A stretch of DNA of 64,000 nucleotides. Source: Rheinheimera faecalis (lineage in GTDB: Bacteria; Pseudomonadota; Gammaproteobacteria; Enterobacterales; Alteromonadaceae). Both the position numbers and the translations under genes were made by a program. Positions 27,850 to 36,434 of the stretch are shown one piece after another; positions within the stretch are counted from its first letter, which is position 1, and every line of letters begins with the position of its first letter. The DNA lies in NCBI RefSeq assembly GCF_021290965.1, contig NZ_JAJOYT010000013.1:1-64000 (forward strand), given 5' to 3'. Below the pieces are notes generated by a model, which did no database searches, was not told where the DNA came from, and saw only the letters and a list, made by a program, of their open reading frames with translations.

Positions 27850-28063
27850 CTAATGAACTAAGAAATATTCAGCACCACTGATGAATACCTAAAACGGAAA
27901 ATCTCTTTAGCCTCACAGCTCCATTTGCACCTATATCAACTACAACCTATAGTCTTAGCTGCCCGCCAGTCACTGAACACTCAGAATTGATCAGGGCAAA
28001 TGAATCAGTTATGCAAAAAACAGCTTTTGATCAGTAACATCCGAAACACCAACTGGAGAAATC
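27850..28063 (+). promoter_or_regulatory. upstream region of the reb cluster with paired TTGATCAG
   Basis: TTGATCAG occurs at 27987-27994 and again at 28027-28034, exactly 40 bases apart, each containing the palindrome TGATCA. The first could also serve as a -35 element, 17 bases from TATGCA (a weak -10). The region has no gene of its own. A GGAG ribosome site precedes the first reb ATG. Confidence 0.4.
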
Positions 28064-28276
28064 ATGAGTATTGTTAATCCGCAAATTACCGACGCAGTGA
28101 CCCAAACTAATACCACTGTTCTGAGCAATGCCCCCTCTCAGGCGATAGCAACCTTGTACCAGCTCAGCGCTCATGCTTTGGGTCTCGCCATGCATAACGC
28201 AGTCAGCAATCAGCAAAACCTGAATCAGCTGAATCCGGCTATTGTGGCTCAGGCTGTGAAGTTGCTGAAAAGCTAA
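28064..28276 (+). CDS. RebB-family R-body (killing trait) protein, 70 aa
   Basis: A 70-residue protein with the RebB pattern: VNPQITDAVTQTNTTV at the N-terminus, AP..A..TLYQ, AH..G and AV.NQQNLNQ. Reb proteins polymerise into R-bodies, coiled protein ribbons that unroll and are linked to killing by Caedibacter and to host effects in other bacteria. This copy is short and has no signal peptide. It starts a three-gene cluster whose third gene is a second RebB-like protein with the same pattern. The assignment rests on this motif; no ribbon formation is proven. Confidence 0.8.
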   Translation: MSIVNPQITDAVTQTNTTVLSNAPSQAIATLYQLSAHALGLAMHNAVSNQQNLNQLNPAIVAQAVKLLKS

Positions 28277-28293
28277 GCAAGGACTAACACACT

Positions 28294-28692
28294 ATGAGTA
28301 CCACAACACAAGATACCCACTCAGATCCGGAGCATATTGCAGCTCAAATCGATGCAGCCTATCAGCATCTGATCCAGGCTAATCCTCAGCTTGCCAAAGG
28401 TGCAGTTAGGTTAATGGCTCATCAGACGGCAGCATTAATGCTGGAAGATATGCGTTCGTTTCTGCAGGGTAGTGAACAAATGCTGTTGCTGGCTTTGGCC
28501 AAAGCAGCACAACTGGCCACCCAGGAAAAAACAGCTGAGCAGGGCAAAGTTGCGTTAACTTCAATCACAGAAGCCCTACAGGGCTTAACTTTGTTTGCCC
28601 GGGAAATATCTTCTGCAGCAAGCTCTGTCGCCACAGTCTTTGATGAGCAGACAACCACTAAACAAGCTAAAACAGCCAGCTCAGGCTCATAA
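28294..28692 (+). CDS. unknown helical protein inside the reb cluster
   Basis: A 132-residue protein with no signal peptide, Ala/Gln-rich and probably almost all helical. One central stretch (LMLEDMRSFLQGSEQMLLLALAKAA) is amphipathic and a second follows near residues 85-115; the C-terminus is polar. AAGGA precedes the ATG and the gene lies 17 bases after the first reb gene, so the two are co-transcribed. It does not show the TDAVTQ/AV.NQ motif of RebB. It could be an assembly partner, a chaperone or a minor ribbon component; I do not recognise a family. Confidence 0.65.
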   Translation: MSTTTQDTHSDPEHIAAQIDAAYQHLIQANPQLAKGAVRLMAHQTAALMLEDMRSFLQGSEQMLLLALAKAAQLATQEKTAEQGKVALTSITEALQGLTLFAREISSAASSVATVFDEQTTTKQAKTASSGS

Positions 28693-28756
28693 CCAAATCA
28701 AACAGCAGTGCTGACCGCCTATGCCGTCAGCGCATCGTCATAAAAGGAAAGCTAAA

Positions 28757-29029
28757 ATGGCAGAAACAGTAAACAGCCAAGTGACTGACGCAGTGACCCA
28801 AAGTAATGTCAAAGTTGTAGCCGAAGCTCCGGCCATGGCTATGGGGACTTTGTATCAAAGCTTGGCGCACTCAACAGGGATCATGTATGAAAATGCGGTG
28901 AATAACCAAAACCAGCAAAACATTCTGGCACAGGCCGCAACGACTCAGGGTGTCATGCAGATTTATAGTGTGGACACTATTGCTGATGCAACAGCTGTAG
29001 CCAAAATGCAGGATGTCTCTAAAAGCTAA
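28757..29029 (+). CDS. RebB-family R-body (killing trait) protein, 90 aa
   Basis: A 90-residue protein closely matching the first reb gene in its N-terminal two thirds: VNSQVTDAVTQSN, APAMAMGTLYQ, AHSTG, ENAVNNQNQQN. It then has an extra tail of about 25 residues. The ATG at 28757 follows AAAGGAAA at good spacing; an in-frame start at 28721 has none. Two RebB paralogues with one unrelated small protein is a common style of reb locus. A strong hairpin follows directly and closes the cluster. Confidence 0.82.
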   Translation: MAETVNSQVTDAVTQSNVKVVAEAPAMAMGTLYQSLAHSTGIMYENAVNNQNQQNILAQAATTQGVMQIYSVDTIADATAVAKMQDVSKS

Positions 29030-29040
29030 TGCTGCACAAC

Positions 29041-29066
29041 TCAGGCCACAGAAAGCTGTGGCCTGA
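29041..29066. terminator. hairpin ending the reb cluster
   Basis: Perfect eleven-base stem TCAGGCCACAG/CTGTGGCCTGA with an AAAG loop, between the convergent reb cluster and the M28 peptidase. The T-run after it is poor, so efficiency is uncertain. Confidence 0.6.
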
Positions 29067-29083
29067 AGATTTCACCTGATATG

Positions 29084-30712
29084 TCAGTTTTGCAACGATT
29101 TATCCCGTATCGCTTTAAACTCTTTTCCTGGCAACCAATTAGGCCAGTTTTGGCTATTCGCCACCTCTAAACCCACCTGATAAAACAGGAATAAATCCTG
29201 CTGTGAACCCCGTAAATCCCAGTTCGGATCAAATTCGTCGTTCACTTTATGGTAGTAATCTGTGACATAGTTTTTACGTTGTTGTAAGCCCCAGTCTTTG
29301 CCATTGGCTACGCTGTCGATACCACCGCGGGCATACAACATAGGCACACCTTTTTTCGCCAGATTAAAGTGGTCTGAACGGTAATAAAAACCATCCTGTG
29401 GTGTAGGTTCTGGTGCTATGTAGCGGTTTTGCGCTTTGGCATATTTGGCCAGAATGGGTTCCAGCTCTGAGCTGCCATAACCAAATACCATCACATCACG
29501 CATTGGGCCGTAGACATTCATAATGTCCATATTGATACCGGCCACAGTTTTATTGACCGGAAACAGTGGATGTTCGGCATACCAACGTGAACCTAACAAA
29601 CCCCGCTCTTCAGCTGTGACCGCCACAAAAGCGATGGAACGCTCTGGTGCCGGGCCTTGTTTAAACTTCTCAGCCAGCGCTAATAAACCAGCAATACCAC
29701 CGGCATTATCCTGAGCACCGTTAAAAATTTTGTCATCGCTGCGGCTGAAATCCAGACCAAAGTGGTCCCAATGCGCCATGTAAATCACAGCTTCATCCGG
29801 CTTTTTGCTGCCAGGAATAAAACCAATCACGTTGTTGGAGTCTATTTCACGTAAGTTGTTTTTAATGCTGATACTGGCTTTGGCATGCAGTGGTATCGCC
29901 TTAAAATCAGGCTTTAAGGCTTTGGCTTTCATCTCTTTTAAGCTACTGCCATTGGCGGCAAATAAACGCTCGGCCGCATCCAAAGATAACCAGCCTTCCA
30001 CCTGAGCTTTGTGCATGTTTTTATTGGCATCAGCCAGTTCAAAACGAATTGGGCTGGTGCCAGCGACCACATTCCAGCCATAACTGGCAGCTTCGGTTTC
30101 ATGCACTATCAACAGCATAGCTGCGCCCTGTCGGGCCGCTTCTTCGTATTTGTAAGTCCAGCGACCGTAATAGGTCATGGCATTGCCGGTGAACAGGGCT
30201 GGATCCTGAGTGGCAAAACCCGGATCGTTCACCAGCACTACGACCGTTTTGCCTTTTACATCTAAATCTTTGTAATCGTTCCAGTTGTATTCAGGCGCTA
30301 CTATGCCGTAACCGGCAAATACCATCTCGCTATTCTCAAGCTTAATTTCAGGCACCATACGGGTCGACCAGGCCATCATATCGGTTTTGTACACCAGCGT
30401 AGCAGCCGTTTTATCACCGGTTAAAGTCATGCTGGAGACAGCCACAGGGTCAATTTGTACCACTGGCACAGCCTGACGGTAACTGCCGTCTTTGTAAGCT
30501 GTTAAGCCTAAACGTTTAAATTCAGTTTCAAGGTAAGCGACAGTGCGCTTTTCACCCTCGGTGGCAGGAGCCCGGCCCTGCATTTCATCCGACGCTACTT
30601 TTTCAAAATAGCGGGAAAAATTGGCGTTAAAGTCGGTTTGAACCAAAGGTTTATCAGCAGCATGCACTGCAAATACAGAGGTCAGAGCGACAACGCTCCA
30701 TATCTTCTTCAT
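29084..30712 (-). CDS. exported M28-family metallopeptidase
   Basis: A 542-residue exported aminopeptidase-like protein with signal peptide MKKIWSVVALTSVFAVHA. A PA-like insert lies around residues 130-250, and the M28 co-catalytic zinc site is complete: AHWDHFG, GAQDNAGG, TAEERGLLG, NMDIMNVYG and SDHFNLAKKGVP. The ATG at 30712 has AAGGA at eight bases; the frame is open to 30763. It closely resembles the lipoprotein encoded at 31479-33182 along its whole length, so the two arose by duplication. This copy has no lipobox and should be soluble in the periplasm or outside. Confidence 0.9.
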   Translation of the reverse strand: MKKIWSVVALTSVFAVHAADKPLVQTDFNANFSRYFEKVASDEMQGRAPATEGEKRTVAYLETEFKRLGLTAYKDGSYRQAVPVVQIDPVAVSSMTLTGDKTAATLVYKTDMMAWSTRMVPEIKLENSEMVFAGYGIVAPEYNWNDYKDLDVKGKTVVVLVNDPGFATQDPALFTGNAMTYYGRWTYKYEEAARQGAAMLLIVHETEAASYGWNVVAGTSPIRFELADANKNMHKAQVEGWLSLDAAERLFAANGSSLKEMKAKALKPDFKAIPLHAKASISIKNNLREIDSNNVIGFIPGSKKPDEAVIYMAHWDHFGLDFSRSDDKIFNGAQDNAGGIAGLLALAEKFKQGPAPERSIAFVAVTAEERGLLGSRWYAEHPLFPVNKTVAGINMDIMNVYGPMRDVMVFGYGSSELEPILAKYAKAQNRYIAPEPTPQDGFYYRSDHFNLAKKGVPMLYARGGIDSVANGKDWGLQQRKNYVTDYYHKVNDEFDPNWDLRGSQQDLFLFYQVGLEVANSQNWPNWLPGKEFKAIRDKSLQN

Positions 30713-30827
30713 GTTATATTCCTTAAAAACAGGTCTGTTCATAGGCCAATAAAAATAAGACAAAACAGCAATTCTGCCCTGAGATCAGCAAATCAATAGC
30801 ATATTAGGCAGGCGGGCCTAAAATAGT

Positions 30828-31376
30828 TTATTCACAACTAAATGCAGTTAAATCGAGCTGTTTTTCATGCTCTCCGTCATAGTCTGTATGCTCTATCATC
30901 AATAAATTCTCTTTCTGGTAAAACCTGAATTCCCCCAGCCAATCCAGTTTGGCTATTGGATGCAGCGTATAGAAACCATAGTTATCACGGCAAATGTAAG
31001 AAAAATAATGATAGGACTTGCCCATAGCGCCAGCATCAGCGGTATACACATAAATATTGCCATTTTCACGGTGAAATTGCGCGGTGGAGCCCAAAAGCAG
31101 ATAGAAAAAACACACCAAAGTAAGCATAAAGCTATGGAGAGCACCAACTATGATCACAGGTATTTTTAGGTAGTTAAACACTGAGGGAGCATCTGCTTTA
31201 AGTAGCAGTTTTAAACCTGCCAGAGTAAGCAGCAACTTCACCGGGATCAGATAAACACTAATCTGATGCATCAAGAAGGGACTGTTCCAGCCCAGACCCA
31301 GCGCATTGCCCAGAAACAAGCTTTCAAGCAATGGTAAAATAACGAGCAGGCAAGGGATCAAAAGTGATTTTTTCAT
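30828..31376 (-). CDS. small polytopic membrane protein of unknown function
   Basis: A 182-residue protein with three or four membrane helices in its first 115 residues (starting MKKSLLIPCLLVILPLLES) and a hydrophilic C-terminal domain with HYFSYICRDNYGFYTL and EHEKQLDLTAF segments. No Shine-Dalgarno is evident. It lies between the two M28 peptidase genes on the same strand, and a terminator separates it from the upstream one. I do not recognise a family; a link to the peptidases is only positional. Confidence 0.6.
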   Translation of the reverse strand: MKKSLLIPCLLVILPLLESLFLGNALGLGWNSPFLMHQISVYLIPVKLLLTLAGLKLLLKADAPSVFNYLKIPVIIVGALHSFMLTLVCFFYLLLGSTAQFHRENGNIYVYTADAGAMGKSYHYFSYICRDNYGFYTLHPIAKLDWLGEFRFYQKENLLMIEHTDYDGEHEKQLDLTAFSCE

Positions 31377-31433
31377 TAAATATCAATCGACGTCCGTGTT
31401 TGTGACCTTACTTCAATAAGAAAAGCACTCATC

Positions 31434-31475
31434 AAAATGGGGCCAGATCATATTCTAAAGATCTGCCCCATTTTT
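31434..31475 (-). terminator. terminator of the M28 lipoprotein gene
   Basis: The minus strand has AATGGGGC-AGATC pairing with GATCT-GGCCCCATT (one bulge), followed by TTT. It lies just after the stop at 31479. Confidence 0.65.
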
Positions 31476-31478
31476 AAT

Positions 31479-33182
31479 TTACTTCACAGCTAACGAAGCA
31501 TCACGTATAGCGCGGAACTCGCGGCCTTCAAACCAGTTTGGCCACTGCTCTGAGTTGGCAAGCTCGTTACCTACCTGATAGAACACATTCATGTCCTGCT
31601 GCACACCACGTAAATCCCAGCTGTCGTTAAATTCGTCAGCGGCTTTATGGTAACAGCAGACGTTGTAATCTTTCTTCTGGGCAGCGCCCCACTCTTTACC
31701 ATGTTCAAAACTGTCGATGCCACCTTTAGCGTACAACATAGGCACACCTACTTTGGCCAGATTGAAGTGGTCTGAGCGGTAGAACGAACCATGCTCTGGA
31801 CTTGGCTCAGGCGCCACATAACGGCCCTGCTGTTCAGTGTATTTAGTTAATAAACTTTCCAGCTCTGAGTTGTTATGGCCAACCACTACCATATCTTTCA
31901 TCGGACCATAGACGTTCATCACGTCCATATTGATACCGGCGACAGTTTTTTGCAGCGGAAATACCGGATGAGCGGCATACCAGGCTGAACCTAATAACCC
32001 ACGCTCTTCAGCTGTCACAGCAAGGAAAGCCACTGAACGTTTTGGTTTAGGTTGTTTGGCAAAATGTTCGGCTAAAGCAATCACCGCAGCGGTACCGCTG
32101 GCGTTGTCTTGTGCACCGTTAAAAACTTTGTCTTTTGGATTAGAGAAATCCACACCCAGGTGATCCCAGTGGCCCATATAAAGCACCACTTCGTCCGGTT
32201 TTTCTGAACCTTCGATATACCCCATCACGTTGTTTGATGTCAGTTCACTGATATTGTTTTTCACTGAAACCGAAGCTTTTAAACCCATAGGCACAGGGGC
32301 AAAATCTTTGCTCAGCGCTTTTTGGCGCATAGTTTCAATGTCAGTGCCCATAGAGGCAAACAATTGCTGCGCCGACTCAGTAGTCAGCCAGCCTTCTACT
32401 TTGGATCTGTCCATATTTTTATTAGGATTAATCAGATCAAACTTAGTAGGTGAACCACCAGCTATCACCTGCCAGCCATAAGAAGCAGGTTCAGTTTCGT
32501 GGATAATCAAGGCCATAGCAGCGCCCTGACGGGCCGCTTCTTCGTATTTATAAGTCCAGCGACCGTAATAAGTCATGGCATTGCCGGTAAAGAGGTTTGG
32601 ATCCTTAGTGGCGAACCCCGGATCGTTAACAAACATCACCACGGTTTTGCCTTTTACATCCAAACCTTCGTAGTCGTTCCAGTCGTATTCTGGCGCTACT
32701 ATGCCGTAACCGACAAAGACTAACTCGCTGTCTTTGACTTCAACCTGTTCCGTCACTTGCGTGGTCCAGGCCATCATTTGTTCTTTGTATTTCAGTTCAG
32801 CATTGAGCTTGTCGCCAGACAGTTTCAGGCCAGACACTTCTTTAGGGTCAATACGCACTAAAGACACAGGCTGCAGGTAACTGTCGCCATTAATACCTTT
32901 GAGGCCAATACGTTTAAATTGCTCTGAAATGTAATTAATAGTTTTTTCTTCGCCTGGCGTTGCAGGCATACGGCCCTGAAATTCATCAGACGCCAGAGTT
33001 TTTAAGTAGTCTTTGTAGGCTGAGTTAAACTCAGTACCAACCAAAGCTGTGGCGGCTTTGGCAGGTTCAACTGCTGCGGTGCTGGCTGTTTGTTCCTGTT
33101 CAGCTGGTTTAGAACAAGCTGTTAAGGTTAAAGCGGCCATCACGGTCAGCGTTGTGGCTGAAAACCAAAATTGTGGCTTCAT
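31479..33182 (-). CDS. M28-family metallopeptidase lipoprotein
   Basis: A 567-residue lipoprotein (lipobox LTAC, Cys about 23, then a low-complexity Thr/Ala/Glu linker). The M28 zinc residues are intact: GHWDHLG, GAQDNASG, TAEERGLLG, NMDVMNVYG and SDHFNLAKVGVP. GGGAG lies five bases before the ATG. It is the membrane-anchored paralogue of the peptidase at 29084-30712; conserved blocks such as FTGNAMTYYGRWTYKYEEA occur in both. Probably trims peptides at the cell envelope. Confidence 0.92.
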   Translation of the reverse strand: MKPQFWFSATTLTVMAALTLTACSKPAEQEQTASTAAVEPAKAATALVGTEFNSAYKDYLKTLASDEFQGRMPATPGEEKTINYISEQFKRIGLKGINGDSYLQPVSLVRIDPKEVSGLKLSGDKLNAELKYKEQMMAWTTQVTEQVEVKDSELVFVGYGIVAPEYDWNDYEGLDVKGKTVVMFVNDPGFATKDPNLFTGNAMTYYGRWTYKYEEAARQGAAMALIIHETEPASYGWQVIAGGSPTKFDLINPNKNMDRSKVEGWLTTESAQQLFASMGTDIETMRQKALSKDFAPVPMGLKASVSVKNNISELTSNNVMGYIEGSEKPDEVVLYMGHWDHLGVDFSNPKDKVFNGAQDNASGTAAVIALAEHFAKQPKPKRSVAFLAVTAEERGLLGSAWYAAHPVFPLQKTVAGINMDVMNVYGPMKDMVVVGHNNSELESLLTKYTEQQGRYVAPEPSPEHGSFYRSDHFNLAKVGVPMLYAKGGIDSFEHGKEWGAAQKKDYNVCCYHKAADEFNDSWDLRGVQQDMNVFYQVGNELANSEQWPNWFEGREFRAIRDASLAVK

Positions 33183-33306
33183 AACACTCCCGATTTATTA
33201 TTGTTTTGTATGTAGATATAAACTGACTCTTCGATACTAACCAAGCTAGCTGCGACTGACCAGAGCAGTTATCGCAACTTTTGCCCCATTAGCGGTGATT
33301 TCGCTG

Positions 33307-33927
33307 TTAATTGGATGATTTATCAGCACCCCAGTTGGCTTTTGGTAAAGCAACAGCTTTGCTTAAGTCAAAATCAACCCGAAATTCACGGCCTTCGCGG
33401 GTTAAGCGGTAGCTGAAACTTTCATTAGGGTATAAGTACATATGCCAGGTATTGCCGACTGATTGTGGTGTTTTGGTTTTGATAAAGAGGTTTTTTGAAT
33501 AATCATCTGCCGGAAAACTCTGAGCTTCAGCCCAGCCTGGTGTAGAAGTATGGCCACCGTACAGAGTAGACTCATCATCTGTGCCATCTTCATGCTTATG
33601 TTGGTGCTGCAGCTGCAGGCCAGTGTCGGTTTTGGTAATAATCCAGGTGCGGGAGCGGTTTTCACCAACGACAAAAGGCACCTGAATTTGTGTGTCGTTG
33701 CAATCGCGCACATGCATCACCATATCGCCACTAAAAGCCGGGCTTGGTTGGTTATCCACTGTAGTTTTGCCAGCGAAAGCTTTACCACAAAGGGCTTTTA
33801 ACTGGTCAAAAAATTGCAGTTGTGCCGGGCTTGGTGCAGCAGAAACAGAGCATGAAACAAGACTTACAGTAATAGTAGCGGTGATAGAAAAGGCGTTGAT
33901 AAATAATGTTTTTTTAGTTATTTGCAT
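33307..33927 (-). CDS. exported protein of unknown function
   Basis: A 206-residue protein with a signal peptide ending at VSAAPS. The mature part contains paired Cys (ALCGKAF and RDCNDTQ), a His-rich QHQHKHEDGTDDE stretch and Trp-containing strands (RTWIITK, GNTWHMYLYP). AAGGAG precedes the ATG at 33927; the frame is open to 33951. I do not recognise a family with certainty. It is divergent from the small gene at 34011. Confidence 0.6.
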   Translation of the reverse strand: MQITKKTLFINAFSITATITVSLVSCSVSAAPSPAQLQFFDQLKALCGKAFAGKTTVDNQPSPAFSGDMVMHVRDCNDTQIQVPFVVGENRSRTWIITKTDTGLQLQHQHKHEDGTDDESTLYGGHTSTPGWAEAQSFPADDYSKNLFIKTKTPQSVGNTWHMYLYPNESFSYRLTREGREFRVDFDLSKAVALPKANWGADKSSN

Positions 33928-34010
33928 CCGTGGACTCCTTTTTTTCGTCACCGCACTATACCTTTATTAAATGCTCTAACGCAAAAGGGCGCGGCTACTC
34001 AGGAAAACTT

Positions 34011-34277
34011 ATGCAAAATTTAATAGACGCTAAATTACTGATGAAAGTATTTAGCAAAGTAGAACAACAAGGGGTGGCAGTGGACACCACTTTTGGTAAA
34101 GGTTTTGAACTGGACGGCATGACTATTGCCAGTGGTTTTGATGGCTACGATTTGTATTTTGTGGCCGATGAAGTGACTGTCACTTTAGGCTTTCACCAGA
34201 AATATCATATAGATGCTAAAGACGAAGAGCATATAGACCGCTTTGTCCAGCGTTTAAAGCGGATAGAAGCTAAATAG
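34011..34277 (+). CDS. small cytoplasmic protein, DUF3081-like
   Basis: An 88-residue protein beginning MQNLIDAKLLMKVFSKVEQQG, then GMTIASGFDGYDLYFV and LGFHQKYHIDAKDEE. The arrangement resembles the DUF3081 family of short gammaproteobacterial proteins, an assignment from memory of the pattern. AGGAAA precedes the ATG at 34011; the in-frame start at 33930 lies inside the control region of the divergent gene. Function unknown. Confidence 0.6.
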   Translation: MQNLIDAKLLMKVFSKVEQQGVAVDTTFGKGFELDGMTIASGFDGYDLYFVADEVTVTLGFHQKYHIDAKDEEHIDRFVQRLKRIEAK

Positions 34278-34382
34278 CCAACAGACTCTTTAAATGGCCT
34301 GGTTATGAAAACGTATGCAGGAAAAAAGCCTGACAGAGTGGCTGTGTTAGCATAAGGAAAAACGACATGGAAACAGACGACG

Positions 34383-36320
34383 ATGCAATTTCCTATTTAT
34401 GCCAAAAGCAGCCCGCTCAAAACATGGCTGTTCAGCGCCTTTGCTTTAGCTGTATTGGCTTCCTGCGGTAAAGCGCCAGTGCAAAACCAAACTCAATCAA
34501 CTGAAGTAAAAAAAGCGGCAGAACAACCAGCGCCAGCCAAACCACAAGCCGAACAGGCCGCTGGCAAAGTGGTGGTCTATCAGATGTTCACCCGCTTATT
34601 CGGCAATACCAACAACACAAATCAGCCCTGGGGCACGATAGAACAAAACGGTGTGGGTAAATTTAACGATATTAACGAAGCTGCACTGAAAGGCATTAAA
34701 GAGCTGGGTGCAAGTTATGTTTGGTACACCGGAATTTTGCACCATGCAGTGATTAGAGATTACAGCGCTTATGGCATAAGCCAAGATGACCCGGATGTAG
34801 TCAAAGGCCGCGCAGGTTCTCCTTATGCGGTCAAAGACTATTACAGTGTCAACCCGGATTTAGCAGTGGATCCGGCCAAACGACTGCAGGAATTTCAGGC
34901 GCTGATAAACCGCACTCATGCCCAGGGTTTAAAGGTCATTATTGATATAGTGCCAAACCATGTGGCACGGCATTATAAATCCTTAGACAAACCTGCCGGC
35001 ATTGAAGATTTTGGAGCCAATGACGACACCAGCGTTGAATACAAACGTGACAACAACTTCTATTACGTGCCAGGTCAACCGTTTCAGGTACCAGTAGCAC
35101 AAAACGGTTATCAGGCTTTGGGTGGCGAAGCGCATCCACTGAGCGACGGAAAATTTGACGAAAACCCGGCCAAATGGACAGGCAATGGCTCACGTTTAGC
35201 TCAGCCAGATTTTAACGACTGGTATGAAACCGTTAAAGTAAACTACGGTGTTAAACCAGACGGCAGCTACGATTTTGATCGCTTACCTGCCGACTTCGCC
35301 GATAAATCAGTGCAAGAACACGCAGCCTTCTGGCAAGGCAAAGACGTGCCTAATTCCTGGCTGAAATTTCGCGATATCGCCTTCTACTGGCTGGATAAAG
35401 GCGTAGATGGTTTCCGTTTTGATATGGCTGAAATGGTGCCGGTCGAATTCTGGAGCTTTTTAAACTCCAGCATTAAAACCAAGAATCCAGATGCCTTTTT
35501 ATTGGCAGAAGTCTATAACCCCACCTTATACCGCGACTATATTCGCCTCGGCAAAATGGATTACCTGTACGACAAAGTGGAAATGTACGACAGCTTAAAG
35601 CTGGTGATGCAAGGCAAAGGCAGTACTGATGCTATTGCCAGCGTGCAAAAAGGCATGGCGGATATTGAACACCATATGCTGCACTTTTTAGAAAACCACG
35701 ACGAGCAACGTATTGCTGCGCCTGAATTTGCCGGTGATGCCAACAAAGCCAAGCCTGCTATGGTGGTGTCGGCTTTGATCAGCAGCTCTCCTACTATGTT
35801 GTATTTTGGTCAGGAGGTCGGCGAAGCTGGCGCTTTAGATTCTGGTTTTGGCGACCCAAGCCGCACCACTATTTTTGACTACGCAGGAGTTCCCGCACAT
35901 CAAAACTGGCTCAATGAAGGAAAATTTGATGGTGGCAAACTAACTCCAGAACAAAAGCAACTGCGGGAGTTTTACACCAAGTTAATGAACTTATCGGCAA
36001 CTGAAGCTGTATTTAACGGCGCTTACCAAGAGCTGCATACGCTAAACAAAGCCACACAAGGCTACAGCGATAAAACCTACGCCTTTGCCCGTTTTAACGA
36101 GAAAACCAAAGTGATAGTCGCCAGTAACTTCGCCACAACGGCCACAAGTTTTGCACTGAAATTGCCTGCAGATTTGCTGCAGCAATGGCAATTGGGTAAA
36201 GGCGATTATGGGCTAAAAGACCTGTTGTCTGAACGTAAAGCTTCATTAAAAGTGACAGGCGATACAGCGTCAGTGCAGATTGAACTGGCACCGCTGGAGT
36301 CTGTGGTGCTGAAGTTTTAA
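34383..36320 (+). CDS. GH13 alpha-amylase family lipoprotein
   Basis: A 645-residue lipoprotein (lipobox LASC, Cys about 28) with an Ala/Gln/Pro-rich linker to about residue 60. The GH13 barrel has all four conserved regions: DIVPNH, GFRFDMAE (nucleophile Asp about 345), LLAEVYNP (acid/base Glu about 375) and ENHDEQR (Asp about 438). A beta-sandwich domain follows to the C-terminus. It should cleave alpha-glucans such as starch or maltodextrins at the cell surface or in the periplasm. The ATG at 34383 lacks a close ribosome site; AAGGAAA is better spaced to an out-of-frame ATG at 34367. Confidence 0.9.
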   Translation: MQFPIYAKSSPLKTWLFSAFALAVLASCGKAPVQNQTQSTEVKKAAEQPAPAKPQAEQAAGKVVVYQMFTRLFGNTNNTNQPWGTIEQNGVGKFNDINEAALKGIKELGASYVWYTGILHHAVIRDYSAYGISQDDPDVVKGRAGSPYAVKDYYSVNPDLAVDPAKRLQEFQALINRTHAQGLKVIIDIVPNHVARHYKSLDKPAGIEDFGANDDTSVEYKRDNNFYYVPGQPFQVPVAQNGYQALGGEAHPLSDGKFDENPAKWTGNGSRLAQPDFNDWYETVKVNYGVKPDGSYDFDRLPADFADKSVQEHAAFWQGKDVPNSWLKFRDIAFYWLDKGVDGFRFDMAEMVPVEFWSFLNSSIKTKNPDAFLLAEVYNPTLYRDYIRLGKMDYLYDKVEMYDSLKLVMQGKGSTDAIASVQKGMADIEHHMLHFLENHDEQRIAAPEFAGDANKAKPAMVVSALISSSPTMLYFGQEVGEAGALDSGFGDPSRTTIFDYAGVPAHQNWLNEGKFDGGKLTPEQKQLREFYTKLMNLSATEAVFNGAYQELHTLNKATQGYSDKTYAFARFNEKTKVIVASNFATTATSFALKLPADLLQQWQLGKGDYGLKDLLSERKASLKVTGDTASVQIELAPLESVVLKF

Positions 36321-36337
36321 ATTGCTCACTCAGTTGT

Positions 36338-36372
36338 AAGTGAAAAGGCGCCTGTGGCGCCTTTTCACTTTA
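36338..36372. terminator. bidirectional terminator
   Basis: Fourteen-base stem AGTGAAAAGGCGCC/GGCGCCTTTTCACT with a TGT loop, between the convergent amylase gene and the porin-chemoreceptor operon. U-rich arms are present on both strands. Confidence 0.85.
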
Positions 36373-36434
36373 TCGCCCCCCCATGGCGCCACTGAGTATG
36401 TCAGCAGCAGACTGGTTTTTCTGCCACAAAAGCG

